DNA of 64,000 bases, from assembly GCF_965138225.1 (NCBI RefSeq), contig NZ_CBCSAX010000002.1; one strand, written 5' to 3'. Position numbers and translations under genes: made by a program. This stretch comes from Helicobacter_D ganmani (GTDB lineage Bacteria > Campylobacterota > Campylobacteria > Campylobacterales > Helicobacteraceae). Positions within the stretch are counted from its first letter, which is position 1. The number at the start of each line of letters is the position of its first letter. Shown piece by piece: positions 1 through 8,233 of the stretch. The notes under the pieces are model-generated. The model was not told where the DNA came from, did not search any database, and saw only the letters and a list, made by a program, of their open reading frames with translations.

Positions 1-710
1 AAAGGCACAAAAGGAATCGCAAGGGCTAATGAGTTGATGTTGGGAAAGTATTTAAGGATTAGTAGAACAAAAAGTGCGAAGCTTGCTCCAAAAAAGATTG
101 CTAAGATTCCATTTCCACCAAGTGCCGACCCTAGTGTGCCAAAAACAATAATATCTCCTTCTCCCAAGACTTCTTTGCGGGTGAAACTACCCACAAAAAG
201 CCGTAAAAAACTTGCAATCCCCATAAAGCAAAAAGCAAAGAGTAAAGATTCTGCCCAAGCTATACCAAGTAAATTTGCAGGTAACTCTCCTATACCATAG
301 CTCACTCCAAGTGCTAGATTAAGGAAGTTTAAACTATCTGGAATCTCTAAAAAATGCCAATCTATAACGCTTAAAACATAAAAACACAGCAAAAGCCAAA
401 AAAGAATTATCCCAAAAATGCCAAGCCAAACATAGCAAAAGATTGCTAAGATTCCACCTAATATTTCGCTGAAAAAATAATAAAATGGAATCTTAGCAAG
501 GCAGTAAGGGCATTTTGCACGATAAAAAAGAAACGACAATAAAGGAATTTTGTCTTTAAGTTTAAGGTTTTTTTGGCAGTGAGGGCAAAAAGAATTTGGA
601 GTGATGAGGCTTAAAGAATGTGGAATACGATAGATTAGGACATTAGCAAAAGAGCCAAAACTCAATCCAAAACAAAAAACCAAAGCAATTTCAAACCATT
701 CCAAATTCAT
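1..710 (-). CDS. Prepilin peptidase (A24 family), 3' end cut by window edge
   Basis: Inner-membrane aspartyl protease that cleaves, and often N-methylates, type IV prepilin or pseudopilin leaders. About 236 residues are visible, starting at the ATG at 710-708; only the last few residues are missing beyond base 1. The cytoplasmic loop carries two CxxC pairs (CPHC and CPYC, about residues 42-70). Several hydrophobic segments follow. The catalytic aspartates are expected in VIDWH (about residue 117) and in the GxGD motif, seen as GEGD (about residue 186). It diverges from the nadD operon. The likely substrates are competence or pseudopilus components, but none lie in the window, so that role is inferred from the family. 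Confidence 0.9.
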   Translation of the reverse strand, partial: MNLEWFEIALVFCFGLSFGSFANVLIYRIPHSLSLITPNSFCPHCQKNLKLKDKIPLLSFLFYRAKCPYCLAKIPFYYFFSEILGGILAIFCYVWLGIFGIILFWLLLCFYVLSVIDWHFLEIPDSLNFLNLALGVSYGIGELPANLLGIAWAESLLFAFCFMGIASFLRLFVGSFTRKEVLGEGDIIVFGTLGSALGGNGILAIFFGASFALFVLLILKYFPNINSLALAIPFVP

Positions 711-798
711 TCCATTCTACATTTGTTTTTGCTACAATTTTACCTAAATTTAAGGCATTTTAAAAGCTTAAAAAGAGGTTTTGTTACAAAGGAAAGAG

Positions 799-1404
799 AT
801 GCAGCGCAAGTTTGCTTGCTTTGGTGGTTCTTTTGACCCACCACATTTTGGGCATTTACGCATTATAGAATCTGTTTTAAATGCAAAGGAGATAGATAAA
901 TTATTCCTCGTGCCAAATTTTTTAAATCCTTTTAAGAGTCATTTCTATTTTTCTCCCAAATTGCGCCTAGAATGGCTTAGGATTCTATGTAAAGAATCCT
1001 TGAAAGTCTGGGCAGACAAAATAGAAATATTGGACTATGAAGTGCGTCAAAATGCTCCTATTCCGACTTATCAAACTTTGCAATTTATCCAACAAACCTA
1101 TTCTCTAACCCCAAAAGACAAAATGTATTTGCTTGTTGGTGCGGATAATGTAGAATCTTTGCATAAATGGCAAAATTTTGATTGGCTTCAAAACAATGTA
1201 GAATTTGTTATAATTCCACGCAAAGGCTTTAGGATTCCGCAAAATTTTCAAACTTTGCCATTTTGCGCAATGGATATAAGTTCCACGCAAATTCGCAATA
1301 AGTTAGCTTGTAGTGATTTTGTGGAGTTGTCTCGTCTGATTCCACAGCCTATTTTGGAATTAATATTAAAGGAAATAAATTGCAAGAAAATAGACAAAAA
1401 ATGA
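799..1404 (+). CDS. nadD: Nicotinate-nucleotide adenylyltransferase
   Basis: Cytoplasmic enzyme that joins nicotinate mononucleotide and ATP to give deamido-NAD in NAD synthesis. The nucleotidyltransferase signature FGGSFDPPHFGH is at the N terminus, and the second signature ISSTQIR is near the C terminus. Its length, about 201 residues, is normal for NadD. An in-frame TTG lies at 781, but the ATG at 799 has an AAGGA sequence just upstream and puts the signature close to the N terminus, so I prefer it. The 3' end overlaps rsfS, the same nadD-rsfS pairing found in many bacteria. Confidence 0.92.
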   Translation: MQRKFACFGGSFDPPHFGHLRIIESVLNAKEIDKLFLVPNFLNPFKSHFYFSPKLRLEWLRILCKESLKVWADKIEILDYEVRQNAPIPTYQTLQFIQQTYSLTPKDKMYLLVGADNVESLHKWQNFDWLQNNVEFVIIPRKGFRIPQNFQTLPFCAMDISSTQIRNKLACSDFVELSRLIPQPILELILKEINCKKIDKK

Positions 1405-1739
1405 TTGCAGAAATTTGTCAAATCATAGAAGAAAAAAAAGGAGAAAACATTGAAGTTTTTAACCTTGAAAAAACAGATTATTTTGTGGATTTTGTCGTAA
1501 TTGCCACAGCACTGATTGACCGACACGCAATGGCACTTTTAGAAGAGCTTAAAAAACAGCTGAAAGCAAAGGGTGAAAGTTTTTTCCATATTGATGAGGA
1601 GAATCCGGATTGGATTGTTATAGATTTGGGTGATATTATCATTCATTTATTTACAGAGAATCAACGCAAAAAATTTAATTTAGAAGAGTTTTTGCAAAAA
1701 TTACTTCAAGAAAATGAAAGAAAAGAAAAAAATGTATAG
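1380..1739 (+). CDS. rsfS: Ribosome silencing factor RsfS (Iojap/YbeB family)
   Basis: Small cytoplasmic protein that binds L14 of the 50S subunit and blocks subunit joining when nutrients are short. Family features are the central YFVDFVVIATALIDRHAMALLEEL segment, split by the usual strand and helix, and the WIVIDLGDIIIHLF stretch near the C terminus. The TTG at 1380 has a well-spaced AAAGGA (1368-1373). The ATG at 1401 overlaps the nadD stop as ATGA and is the main alternative. The 3' end overlaps the msrB start, so nadD, rsfS and msrB look translationally coupled. Confidence 0.9.
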   Translation: MQENRQKMIAEICQIIEEKKGENIEVFNLEKTDYFVDFVVIATALIDRHAMALLEELKKQLKAKGESFFHIDEENPDWIVIDLGDIIIHLFTENQRKKFNLEEFLQKLLQENERKEKNV

Positions 1740-2097
1740 AAAATTAACCAAAGAAGAACAGCGTGTGATATTACATAAAGGCACGGAAGCACCTTTTAGC
1801 GGAGAATTTGAAAATTTTTTTGAAACAGGAATCTATCACTGCAAACAATGCAATCAAGCCTTGTATGATTCTGCAAGCAAATTTCATAGCGGCTGTGGTT
1901 GGGCGAGTTTTGACGATTGTTTGCAAGGAGCAATTACAGAGCAATTAGACGCAGATGGCAGGAGAATAGAAATCACTTGCGCAAAATGTGGCGGGCATTT
2001 AGGGCACATTTTTGCAGGGGAAGGATTTACGCCAAAGAATATTCGCCATTGCGTCAATTCTATTGCAATTACTTTTGAAAAAAGCTCCCCCCAATAA
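1732..2097 (+). CDS. msrB: Peptide-methionine (R)-S-oxide reductase MsrB
   Basis: Thioredoxin-dependent enzyme that repairs the R epimer of methionine sulfoxide in proteins. The zinc-binding pairs CKQC and CAKC are present. The catalytic cysteine lies in RHCVNS (RYCINS in most MsrB proteins), and a further cysteine lies in SGCGWASF. There is no signal peptide, so it is cytoplasmic and stands alone, not fused to MsrA as in some relatives. The start at 1732 overlaps the rsfS stop by 8 bases; an in-frame ATG at 1714 would add six lysine-rich residues. No strong ribosome-binding site distinguishes the two. Confidence 0.9.
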   Translation: MYRKLTKEEQRVILHKGTEAPFSGEFENFFETGIYHCKQCNQALYDSASKFHSGCGWASFDDCLQGAITEQLDADGRRIEITCAKCGGHLGHIFAGEGFTPKNIRHCVNSIAITFEKSSPQ

Positions 2098-2135
2098 ATC
2101 CCATAATATTATTAGACGCATTGGTTTTAACAATA

Positions 2136-2151
2136 TGGAATAAAATTTGCT
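2136..2151 (+). promoter_or_regulatory. Sigma-54 (RpoN) promoter element of flgL
   Basis: The sequence TGGAATAAAATTTGCT has GG and GC separated by exactly ten bases, as in the -24/-12 consensus TGGCAC-N5-TTGCA. It lies about 45 bases before the flgL ATG. H. pylori flgL belongs to the RpoN/FlgR class, and FlgR is encoded in this window at 26491-27813. Confidence 0.75.
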
Positions 2152-2193
2152 TTATATTTTTTAATAAACTAAATTTTTAGAAAGGTTAATGTT

Positions 2194-4833
2194 ATGCGAA
2201 TCGGCACTAGCTCAAGATATACAACTATGCAATACCAACAAAACAAAACCCAAAATTTGTTGGATAGAACTTTGTCTCAGATGAATGGTTTAAAGATTCA
2301 GTATGGTTATCAAGGAACTTCTATTTTTAACAAAACTCTAGGATTGGATTATAATCTTACAACTTTGAGTCAAAGCCACGCTCTCGCAACGAATGCCTTA
2401 ACTTATACAAAGCATACTGATACTGCTTTGAGTGATTTAACCAAGAATATGGACCAATTCAAAACCAAATTGGTGCAGGGAGCAAATAATATTCATAGTG
2501 AGACTTCGCGTCTTGCGATTGCAAAGGATTTAAAGTCTATCCGCGACCACTTTTTGACGCTTGCTAATACTTCTGTGGGTGGAGAATATATCTTTGGGGG
2601 CACAGCTACAACGCGAATGCCTTTTAATGCCGATGGAAGCTATAATGGTAATAATGCTACCTTGAATGCATTGCTTGGTTCTAACAATTCTGTTGCTTAT
2701 AATATTACAGGGGCAGAGTTATTCTTTGGTTCGGATAATGATAAGAGTCGTATGATTTCAACGAATATTCCAAAGTTTAATCAAAGCAAACTAAATCCAG
2801 CAATTATGGACCCAAATCACCCAACGGGAGTGAGTGAAGAAGTGCATATTACAGCGGCGGATACTTTGCGTGATTTGGTGGGGGATAACGACGCAGATAC
2901 AAGCAACAATCCACCAGAAGTTTTTTATATCACAGGACGTAGAGCAGATGGGAGCGCATTTAAATCCAAATTTTCTATGGATGTTGCATATACGGATAAA
3001 AATCAAGCTTCCACCGTGCAGGATTTGTTAGACAAAATCGGAAGAGAGTTTGGCAATACAGAGGTTAGCCAAGTCGTAGATGTAACGGTGAATAAATGGG
3101 GTGAAATTGAGATTAAAGACTTAACAGGCGGACGCTCAAATATTGAATTTTATATGGTTTCTAGTAGCTACCAAGACCCAGACAATGACATCAATGCAGT
3201 TCCGCCCGGAGATGGTGTAGGAACAGCGGATATTGACCGCTTACTTAATAGTGGTGTCAAGGTAAATACTTATGTGCAAAGTCCTTATCTCGGCACTTTT
3301 TCTAGCGAAAGTATTACTTCAGTAGAAGATTATAACGACCATCGTGTGCATACGATTCCTACGACTTTTAGAACGCATACAAATGAAATCGCCAAAACCA
3401 ACACTTTATTGAGTGATATTTTTCCAAATGGAGTGAATTCCATTACTCTTAGCGGAACAGAAGGGAATACTGCACTAGACACAGCGGGTGCAGCCGTAGC
3501 ACCTACAAACTTTGCAATTACCCCTGCAAGCACGGTGCAAGATTTGATGGACGAAATTAAGCGCGTGTATGGCGCAAATGGTGATGTAGATGTGCAATTT
3601 GCAGAAGGCAAGATTATCGTAGTGGATAATAATGTTTCCAAAAAGAATCCGCCAGATAAAGACGATAAAGAATTGCCTTATATTGGAACAAGCTCTCTTA
3701 GTGTTACTTTGACTGCTAATGACGCAGCAGGTAATCCTGTAAATGGATTCCGCAATGATTATAGCGTAGAATATGATAGAGTAGGATTCTCTCGTAGCGG
3801 TGGCACATTAAGCTCTAATGTCTCTCAAATCGTGCGCTCTACAAATGAATACGCGACAATGGAAACAAAGCTATCAGAAGTTGCTGGAGTGAGCCTTGAT
3901 GGACACACTTATAACTTTGAAGTTAAAGATGTCAATGGAGTGGCAATTAGTGGTAGGATAGAGTTTAGAAATACAGGAAGCGTAATGATTATAAATTCTC
4001 CTGCGCAAATGAATGGGCAAAATATCGCAGGCATTGAGATTCCAATCTTGCAAGCAAATGGGAATCCCCCGCAAGTGGGTGGCAATGCAACACCTGCAAA
4101 TGATGTAACTTATCAACAACTTGCCGATACATTGGGAATGGTAATGAATCTTAGCAATTCTAATCCGGGGGATTTAGCGGCAGTTTTCAATGCGGGGGCT
4201 AATTTCAACAATCCCGCTGAAAAAGTTGCTTATGAGACAATGTTAAGTCAGGCAAAAAATAATGTATGGATTGGTCTTGATGTCAATGGGCAGTTGCAGT
4301 TAAAAGATTTAAACCGCATACCTACACGAATGGAATTTATGCTCTATGATGATGAAAGTAGCAACTTTAGATTAGATGCAAATGGGCGTGTAGATACAAA
4401 TACAACAAATCACCCCGCATTGACCTTTCAAGCGAATAATGCAGTGATTGGCGAAGACCCACATGTAAATTTCTTTCAACAAATTGATAAGATTATCCAA
4501 GCGCTAGAAGATGGCACTTATCGCCCGGGTTCTGATAATTATGATGATTCTATGCGGAATCCCGGAATCCAAAATGCAATTGCAATCTTTGACCATTTGG
4601 CAGACCATATCAATAAAGTGCATACCAAAAATGGGGCACAGGGCAACGCGTTTAAATATTCTATTGAACGCACAGAAGCTTTGATTGTACAAGTGAAAAC
4701 CTTGCGCAGTGAGACGATTGATACAGATTTTGCGGAAACTTATTTGCAATTTTCAACGCTTGCACTTGGTTATCAAGCAATGCTTTCTAGCATTGGCAAG
4801 ATTTCTCAATTATCATTAGTAAATTATGTCTAA
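2194..4833 (+). CDS. flgL: Flagellar hook-filament junction protein FlgL (HAP3)
   Basis: Junction protein between hook and filament, exported by the flagellar type III system. At 879 residues it is far longer than the enterobacterial protein (about 317) but close to other Helicobacter FlgL proteins. The conserved D0/D1 helices are at the two ends: the N terminus has the QNLLDRTLSQM heptad region, and the C terminus ends TLALGYQAMLSSIGKISQL. The long middle is a low-homology, surface-exposed insert rich in Asn, Thr and Gly. AAAGG precedes the ATG at 2194. The upstream sigma-54 element suggests middle-class flagellar expression. Confidence 0.95.
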   Translation: MRIGTSSRYTTMQYQQNKTQNLLDRTLSQMNGLKIQYGYQGTSIFNKTLGLDYNLTTLSQSHALATNALTYTKHTDTALSDLTKNMDQFKTKLVQGANNIHSETSRLAIAKDLKSIRDHFLTLANTSVGGEYIFGGTATTRMPFNADGSYNGNNATLNALLGSNNSVAYNITGAELFFGSDNDKSRMISTNIPKFNQSKLNPAIMDPNHPTGVSEEVHITAADTLRDLVGDNDADTSNNPPEVFYITGRRADGSAFKSKFSMDVAYTDKNQASTVQDLLDKIGREFGNTEVSQVVDVTVNKWGEIEIKDLTGGRSNIEFYMVSSSYQDPDNDINAVPPGDGVGTADIDRLLNSGVKVNTYVQSPYLGTFSSESITSVEDYNDHRVHTIPTTFRTHTNEIAKTNTLLSDIFPNGVNSITLSGTEGNTALDTAGAAVAPTNFAITPASTVQDLMDEIKRVYGANGDVDVQFAEGKIIVVDNNVSKKNPPDKDDKELPYIGTSSLSVTLTANDAAGNPVNGFRNDYSVEYDRVGFSRSGGTLSSNVSQIVRSTNEYATMETKLSEVAGVSLDGHTYNFEVKDVNGVAISGRIEFRNTGSVMIINSPAQMNGQNIAGIEIPILQANGNPPQVGGNATPANDVTYQQLADTLGMVMNLSNSNPGDLAAVFNAGANFNNPAEKVAYETMLSQAKNNVWIGLDVNGQLQLKDLNRIPTRMEFMLYDDESSNFRLDANGRVDTNTTNHPALTFQANNAVIGEDPHVNFFQQIDKIIQALEDGTYRPGSDNYDDSMRNPGIQNAIAIFDHLADHINKVHTKNGAQGNAFKYSIERTEALIVQVKTLRSETIDTDFAETYLQFSTLALGYQAMLSSIGKISQLSLVNYV

Positions 4834-5002
4834 GGTAAAAAATGAATGCAAAAGAAAGAATCATACACTCACGCTCTCTTATAAGTTAGGCTTTGCGTGC
4901 GTGGGCGGTTTGATCTCTTGCAGTGCAGAAAGATGGGATTTGTGTAATGGTATTAGTTCAAGCAAGATAAGGAGTTATTTAGATAGGCTTTCAAGAAAGT
5001 AA
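4826..5002 (+). CDS. Possible 58-residue ORF overlapping the flgL stop
   Basis: An ATG inside the last codons of flgL (ATGTCTAA, 8-base overlap) opens a frame of 58 codons ending with TAA at 5000-5002. The product begins MSKVKNECKRK, has four cysteines, a short hydrophobic stretch (LGFACVGGLISC) and a basic C terminus (SSSKIRSYLDRLSRK). I do not recognise it. Stop-start overlap favours translation by coupling, but there is no clear ribosome-binding site and the frame may be fortuitous. The region to 5082 holds nothing else except a hairpin. Confidence 0.3.
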   Translation: MSKVKNECKRKNHTLTLSYKLGFACVGGLISCSAERWDLCNGISSSKIRSYLDRLSRK

Positions 5003-5058
5003 AGAATGTTTGGGGGAAATTTTGACTTGAAAAATTTTGAGAAAAAGGCAATTTGCAT

Positions 5059-5077
5059 AGAATCCCAAAGGGATTCT
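5059..5077. terminator. Hairpin between convergent flgL and EF-hand gene
   Basis: Perfect 8-bp inverted repeat AGAATCCC / GGGATTCT with a three-base loop, six bases beyond the stop codon of the minus-strand gene ending at 5083. There is no strong T-run on either side, so termination is only probable. Confidence 0.45.
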
Positions 5078-5082
5078 TGAAA

Positions 5083-6603
5083 TTATGCAAGAAGTTTTCC
5101 TAGAGTGTTTGAGTTGAAGCTTTTAAACACATTATCTTTGTTTTTTAGTGGGTCAAATATCAAGCGGTTGAGCTGCATAAATTCATCAAATCGCTTAAAT
5201 GCAGATTCCATTTTTTCTTTCATTTCTTCCATTTTTTTGAAATTATCCTCTACTGCATTCCAAATTTTAGATGCTTCTTGACTGACGCCATTGTTGGCAG
5301 TTTGCAAGGAATTGAGGCTAAAAGACACTTTGACTTCAAGGCTTGTAAGACTAGCCATAGGGACGCGTTCAAATAATCCTGTGATTCCATTTCCTAACGC
5401 ACTAAACATTGGGATAATACTATTTGGAGACAAATTAGATGCAGAAACGCCCATTCCTTGATAAGCTTTGTTTGCAAGGATTTGAGAAATGCTTTGTCCT
5501 CCATTTGCTAGAATCGCATCGTTTGTTGCTTGATTTAGCACCGCTTCGTCTTTAATTTTTTCGCTTACTAAATCAATGTGGTGGATTTGTCCGCTACTAC
5601 CATCTTCACGCAAATAGTCTGCTGTTTTTTGTTTGATTCCTAATAAATCCCCATTTTCTCCCCTCATCATTTCTTGACTCTCTTGGGCGTTGAGGTAAAT
5701 CACCCCGATTCCTTTTTCGCCCAATCCTACAAGTTGTCCTTCACCATTTGCATCAGGAGTCCAGATTCTTAGTTTGTCATAGATTGGGTCGTCTTTGTCA
5801 ATCTTGCCATCATTATTGGAATCATAAATGCTCAAGTCTTTGAATCCATCACCACTTTGTGTGCCAAAAAGCTCACTGCCATCATTGATTTTACCATCGC
5901 CATTTTTATCAAGTGCCAAGAATCCAGAACCTTTTTTGAGTGTGGAGATTTGGTCAGGAGTGCCATCGCTGTCCAAATCAAAACGCATTTTGGTATCGCT
6001 AAGCTCTGTGCCACTGCCCTCATAATCAATCACAAGCGGGTCAATGACTTTTTTATTTACATCTTCAGGGATTTTGGTAGCATTTGAGCTACTTATTTGT
6101 AGATTTTGCATAAAGCTTTGAGAAACGCTAATGCTTAAATCTAAGCTTTTTTCTATTCCATCGCTTCCTATTATTTTACCAGAGATTGAAACCTCTAAAC
6201 TTGTTGAGAATCCTTGAGAAAGACTGATTCCACTTCCTATGATTTGACTTGCAAAGTTTTTGTTATAGAGCAAATCAGACATTGTGATTGTTGTGGTTTG
6301 TGATGAACTTGTGCTATTGTTTGCGCTTGGGAATAATTGTTCCCAAGTTTTCATCATTTCATCTTGAATTTCTGAAATTTTACTCAATGCCCGATTTAAA
6401 ATAGTTTTTTGAAAATCTCCCAACCTATCACCAAGCAAAGAGTTGCTAGCTACGATACTAGTCGTGCTTCCTCCTGCGTCTTGATTAATAGTTGATTGTG
6501 GAACACTATTTGCTTGATTGTTTGTAAGCTCTTCTTTAACAGCACTCCATTGCGTGGTAGTATATGAGGCTTGCAAAGAAGAGAGACTAAAACTTGCTTG
6601 CAT
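5083..6603 (-). CDS. EF-hand calcium-binding protein, probable flagellar-regulon member
   Basis: Uncharacterised soluble protein of 506 residues with no signal peptide or membrane segment. The N-terminal third is rich in Ser, Thr, Gln and Asn (predicted flexible). The core begins DPLVIDYEGSGTELSD, a block seen in a family of calcium-binding bacterial proteins. It carries three EF-hand or dockerin-like loops: DLDSDGTPD (209-217), DKNGDGKINDG (232-242) and DSNNDGKIDKDD (261-272). The C-terminal part is predicted helical. AAAGGAG precedes the ATG at 6603. The gene is convergent with flgL and lies behind a sigma-28-like element. Absence of a Sec signal with a flexible N terminus would fit flagellar type III export, but this is inference. 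Confidence 0.8.
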   Translation of the reverse strand: MQASFSLSSLQASYTTTQWSAVKEELTNNQANSVPQSTINQDAGGSTTSIVASNSLLGDRLGDFQKTILNRALSKISEIQDEMMKTWEQLFPSANNSTSSSQTTTITMSDLLYNKNFASQIIGSGISLSQGFSTSLEVSISGKIIGSDGIEKSLDLSISVSQSFMQNLQISSSNATKIPEDVNKKVIDPLVIDYEGSGTELSDTKMRFDLDSDGTPDQISTLKKGSGFLALDKNGDGKINDGSELFGTQSGDGFKDLSIYDSNNDGKIDKDDPIYDKLRIWTPDANGEGQLVGLGEKGIGVIYLNAQESQEMMRGENGDLLGIKQKTADYLREDGSSGQIHHIDLVSEKIKDEAVLNQATNDAILANGGQSISQILANKAYQGMGVSASNLSPNSIIPMFSALGNGITGLFERVPMASLTSLEVKVSFSLNSLQTANNGVSQEASKIWNAVEDNFKKMEEMKEKMESAFKRFDEFMQLNRLIFDPLKNKDNVFKSFNSNTLGKLLA

Positions 6604-6634
6604 TTTTTCTCCTTTTTATAAATTAATACTGACT

Positions 6635-6661
6635 ATATCGGCTGTTTTTTAAAAAACTAAA
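6635..6661 (-). promoter_or_regulatory. Sigma-28 (FliA)-like promoter of EF-hand gene
   Basis: On the minus strand, GCCGATAT (6635-6642) matches the sigma-28 -10 consensus GCCGATAA. Fifteen bases upstream lies TTTA, a weak match to the -35 TAAA. It is about 32 bases from the ATG at 6603. The -10 is strong and the -35 is poor. Confidence 0.55.
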
Positions 6662-6852
6662 ATAAATTTTTTATAAATTTTATCAATTTTAAAATCTTTA
6701 AGAATTGTAAAAATGTTTTAAGAGTTGATTTTGCGTTACTTATAAAAAAATTATTAAATATAAAACTTAAAAAAAATTTTTAATTTTATAAGATTATATT
6801 AATTAAAGTTTTAATACAATGCCGATGTTAAATTTCACAAAAGGAGAATAAA

Positions 6853-8205
6853 ATGTCTTACACACAAGATGTTATTGAAAAAGTCCAAAGACTTTATCCC
6901 GACCAAGTAGAGTTTCATCAAGCAGTTAAAGAAGTGTTGGAATCTATTGAGCCTGCACTAAAAAAAGATAAAAGATATGAAACTTATAAAGTTTTAGACC
7001 GTATTGTAATTCCAGAGCGTCAAATTAACTTTCGCGTAACTTGGGAAAATGATAAAGGTGAGATTCAAGTTAATCGTGGTTATCGTATTGAGTTTAGCTC
7101 TTTGCTTGGACCCTATAAAGGAGGCTTGAGATTTCATCCTAGTGTAACAGAAGGCATTATTAAATTCTTGGGATTTGAGCAAATTTTTAAAAATTCTTTG
7201 ACAGGGCTTGCAATGGGTGGTGGCAAAGGTGGAAGCGACTTTGACCCCAAAGGCAAAAGTGATAGAGAAGTGATGCGATTTTGTCAAGCGTTTATGAATG
7301 AATTGTATCGTCATATTGGAGCACATACAGATGTGCCAGCAGGAGACATTGGAGTAGGTGGGCGTGAGATTGGTTATTTGTTTGGACAATACAAAAAACT
7401 AACGAATCGCTACGAGGGTGTTTTGACAGGTAAATCTTTGCTTTGGGGCGGAAGTTTGGTGCGCACAGAAGCAACAGGCTATGGAAGTGTGTATTTTGCA
7501 CAAGAAATGTTAAAAAATAGCAATTTTGGAGAGCTAGAGGGCAAAACTTGCTTAGTTTCAGGAAGTGGAAATGTTGCGATTTATACGGTAGAAAAACTCC
7601 AACAACTTGGAGCAAAACCTGTAACAATCAGTGATTCTAAGGGTATGATTTATGATGAAAAAGGCATTGATTTAGCGTTATTAAAAGAGATTAAAGAAGT
7701 AAGACGTGAGAGCTTAGAGTCTTATGCTAAAGAACGTAGCAGTGCAAAATGGACAAGTGTAAAAGAATATCCAAAAGATTCTAATCCATTGTGGGCAATT
7801 CCAGCATTTGCGGCATTTCCAAGTGCAACGCAGAATGAAATTAATGCAAAAGATGCAGATAATTTACTTAAAAATGGTTGTAAATGTGTAAGTGAAGGTG
7901 CAAATATGCCTTCAACAATTGAAGCAGTGCATAAATTCTTGAATGCAAAAATTTGTTATGGTCCGGGCAAAGCAGCAAATGCTGGTGGTGTAGCGACAAG
8001 CGGGCTTGAAATGAGCCAAAATGCAGCAATGACTGCTTGGACTTTTGAGGAAGTGGATAAAAAATTGCATAATATTATGAAAAATATCTATGCAAATGCA
8101 AGCGAAACTGCAAAAGAGTTTGGCGAGCCTACAAATCTTGTGCTTGGAGCAAATATCGCAGGATTTAGAAAAGTTGCAAATGCAATGATTGAGCAAGGTT
8201 TATAA
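6853..8205 (+). CDS. gdhA: NADP-type glutamate dehydrogenase
   Basis: Hexameric cytoplasmic enzyme that makes glutamate from 2-oxoglutarate and ammonium. At 450 residues it has the normal length of the NADP-type family. The glutamate-binding and catalytic lysine segment is MGGGKGGSDFDPKG, and the dinucleotide fold is LVSGSGNVAIYTVEKL. AAAGGAGA precedes the ATG. The AT-rich upstream region (6662-6852) contains a TACAAT -10-like hexamer at 6815-6820. Together with glnK-amt elsewhere in the window, it forms the ammonium-assimilation set. Confidence 0.97.
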   Translation: MSYTQDVIEKVQRLYPDQVEFHQAVKEVLESIEPALKKDKRYETYKVLDRIVIPERQINFRVTWENDKGEIQVNRGYRIEFSSLLGPYKGGLRFHPSVTEGIIKFLGFEQIFKNSLTGLAMGGGKGGSDFDPKGKSDREVMRFCQAFMNELYRHIGAHTDVPAGDIGVGGREIGYLFGQYKKLTNRYEGVLTGKSLLWGGSLVRTEATGYGSVYFAQEMLKNSNFGELEGKTCLVSGSGNVAIYTVEKLQQLGAKPVTISDSKGMIYDEKGIDLALLKEIKEVRRESLESYAKERSSAKWTSVKEYPKDSNPLWAIPAFAAFPSATQNEINAKDADNLLKNGCKCVSEGANMPSTIEAVHKFLNAKICYGPGKAANAGGVATSGLEMSQNAAMTAWTFEEVDKKLHNIMKNIYANASETAKEFGEPTNLVLGANIAGFRKVANAMIEQGL

Positions 8206-8233
8206 TAGCTTTTCTTAGCCAAAGAATGATATT

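Noticed and set aside
34..300. Plus-strand ORF of 88 codons at the window start
   Set aside because: It is antisense to the prepilin peptidase reading frame, which has full family motifs; the plus-strand product is a low-complexity shadow.
4834..5082. Possible pseudogene of a nucleotidyltransferase (ISSSKIR resembles ISSTxIR)
   Set aside because: Only one short motif matches, and no other family block is present, so chance is more likely.
6815..6830. GCCGATG next to TACAAT upstream of gdhA, as a sigma-28 promoter
   Set aside because: The TAAA-like -35 is only 13 bases away and the last bases of the -10 do not fit; the overlapping vegetative TACAAT explains gdhA better.
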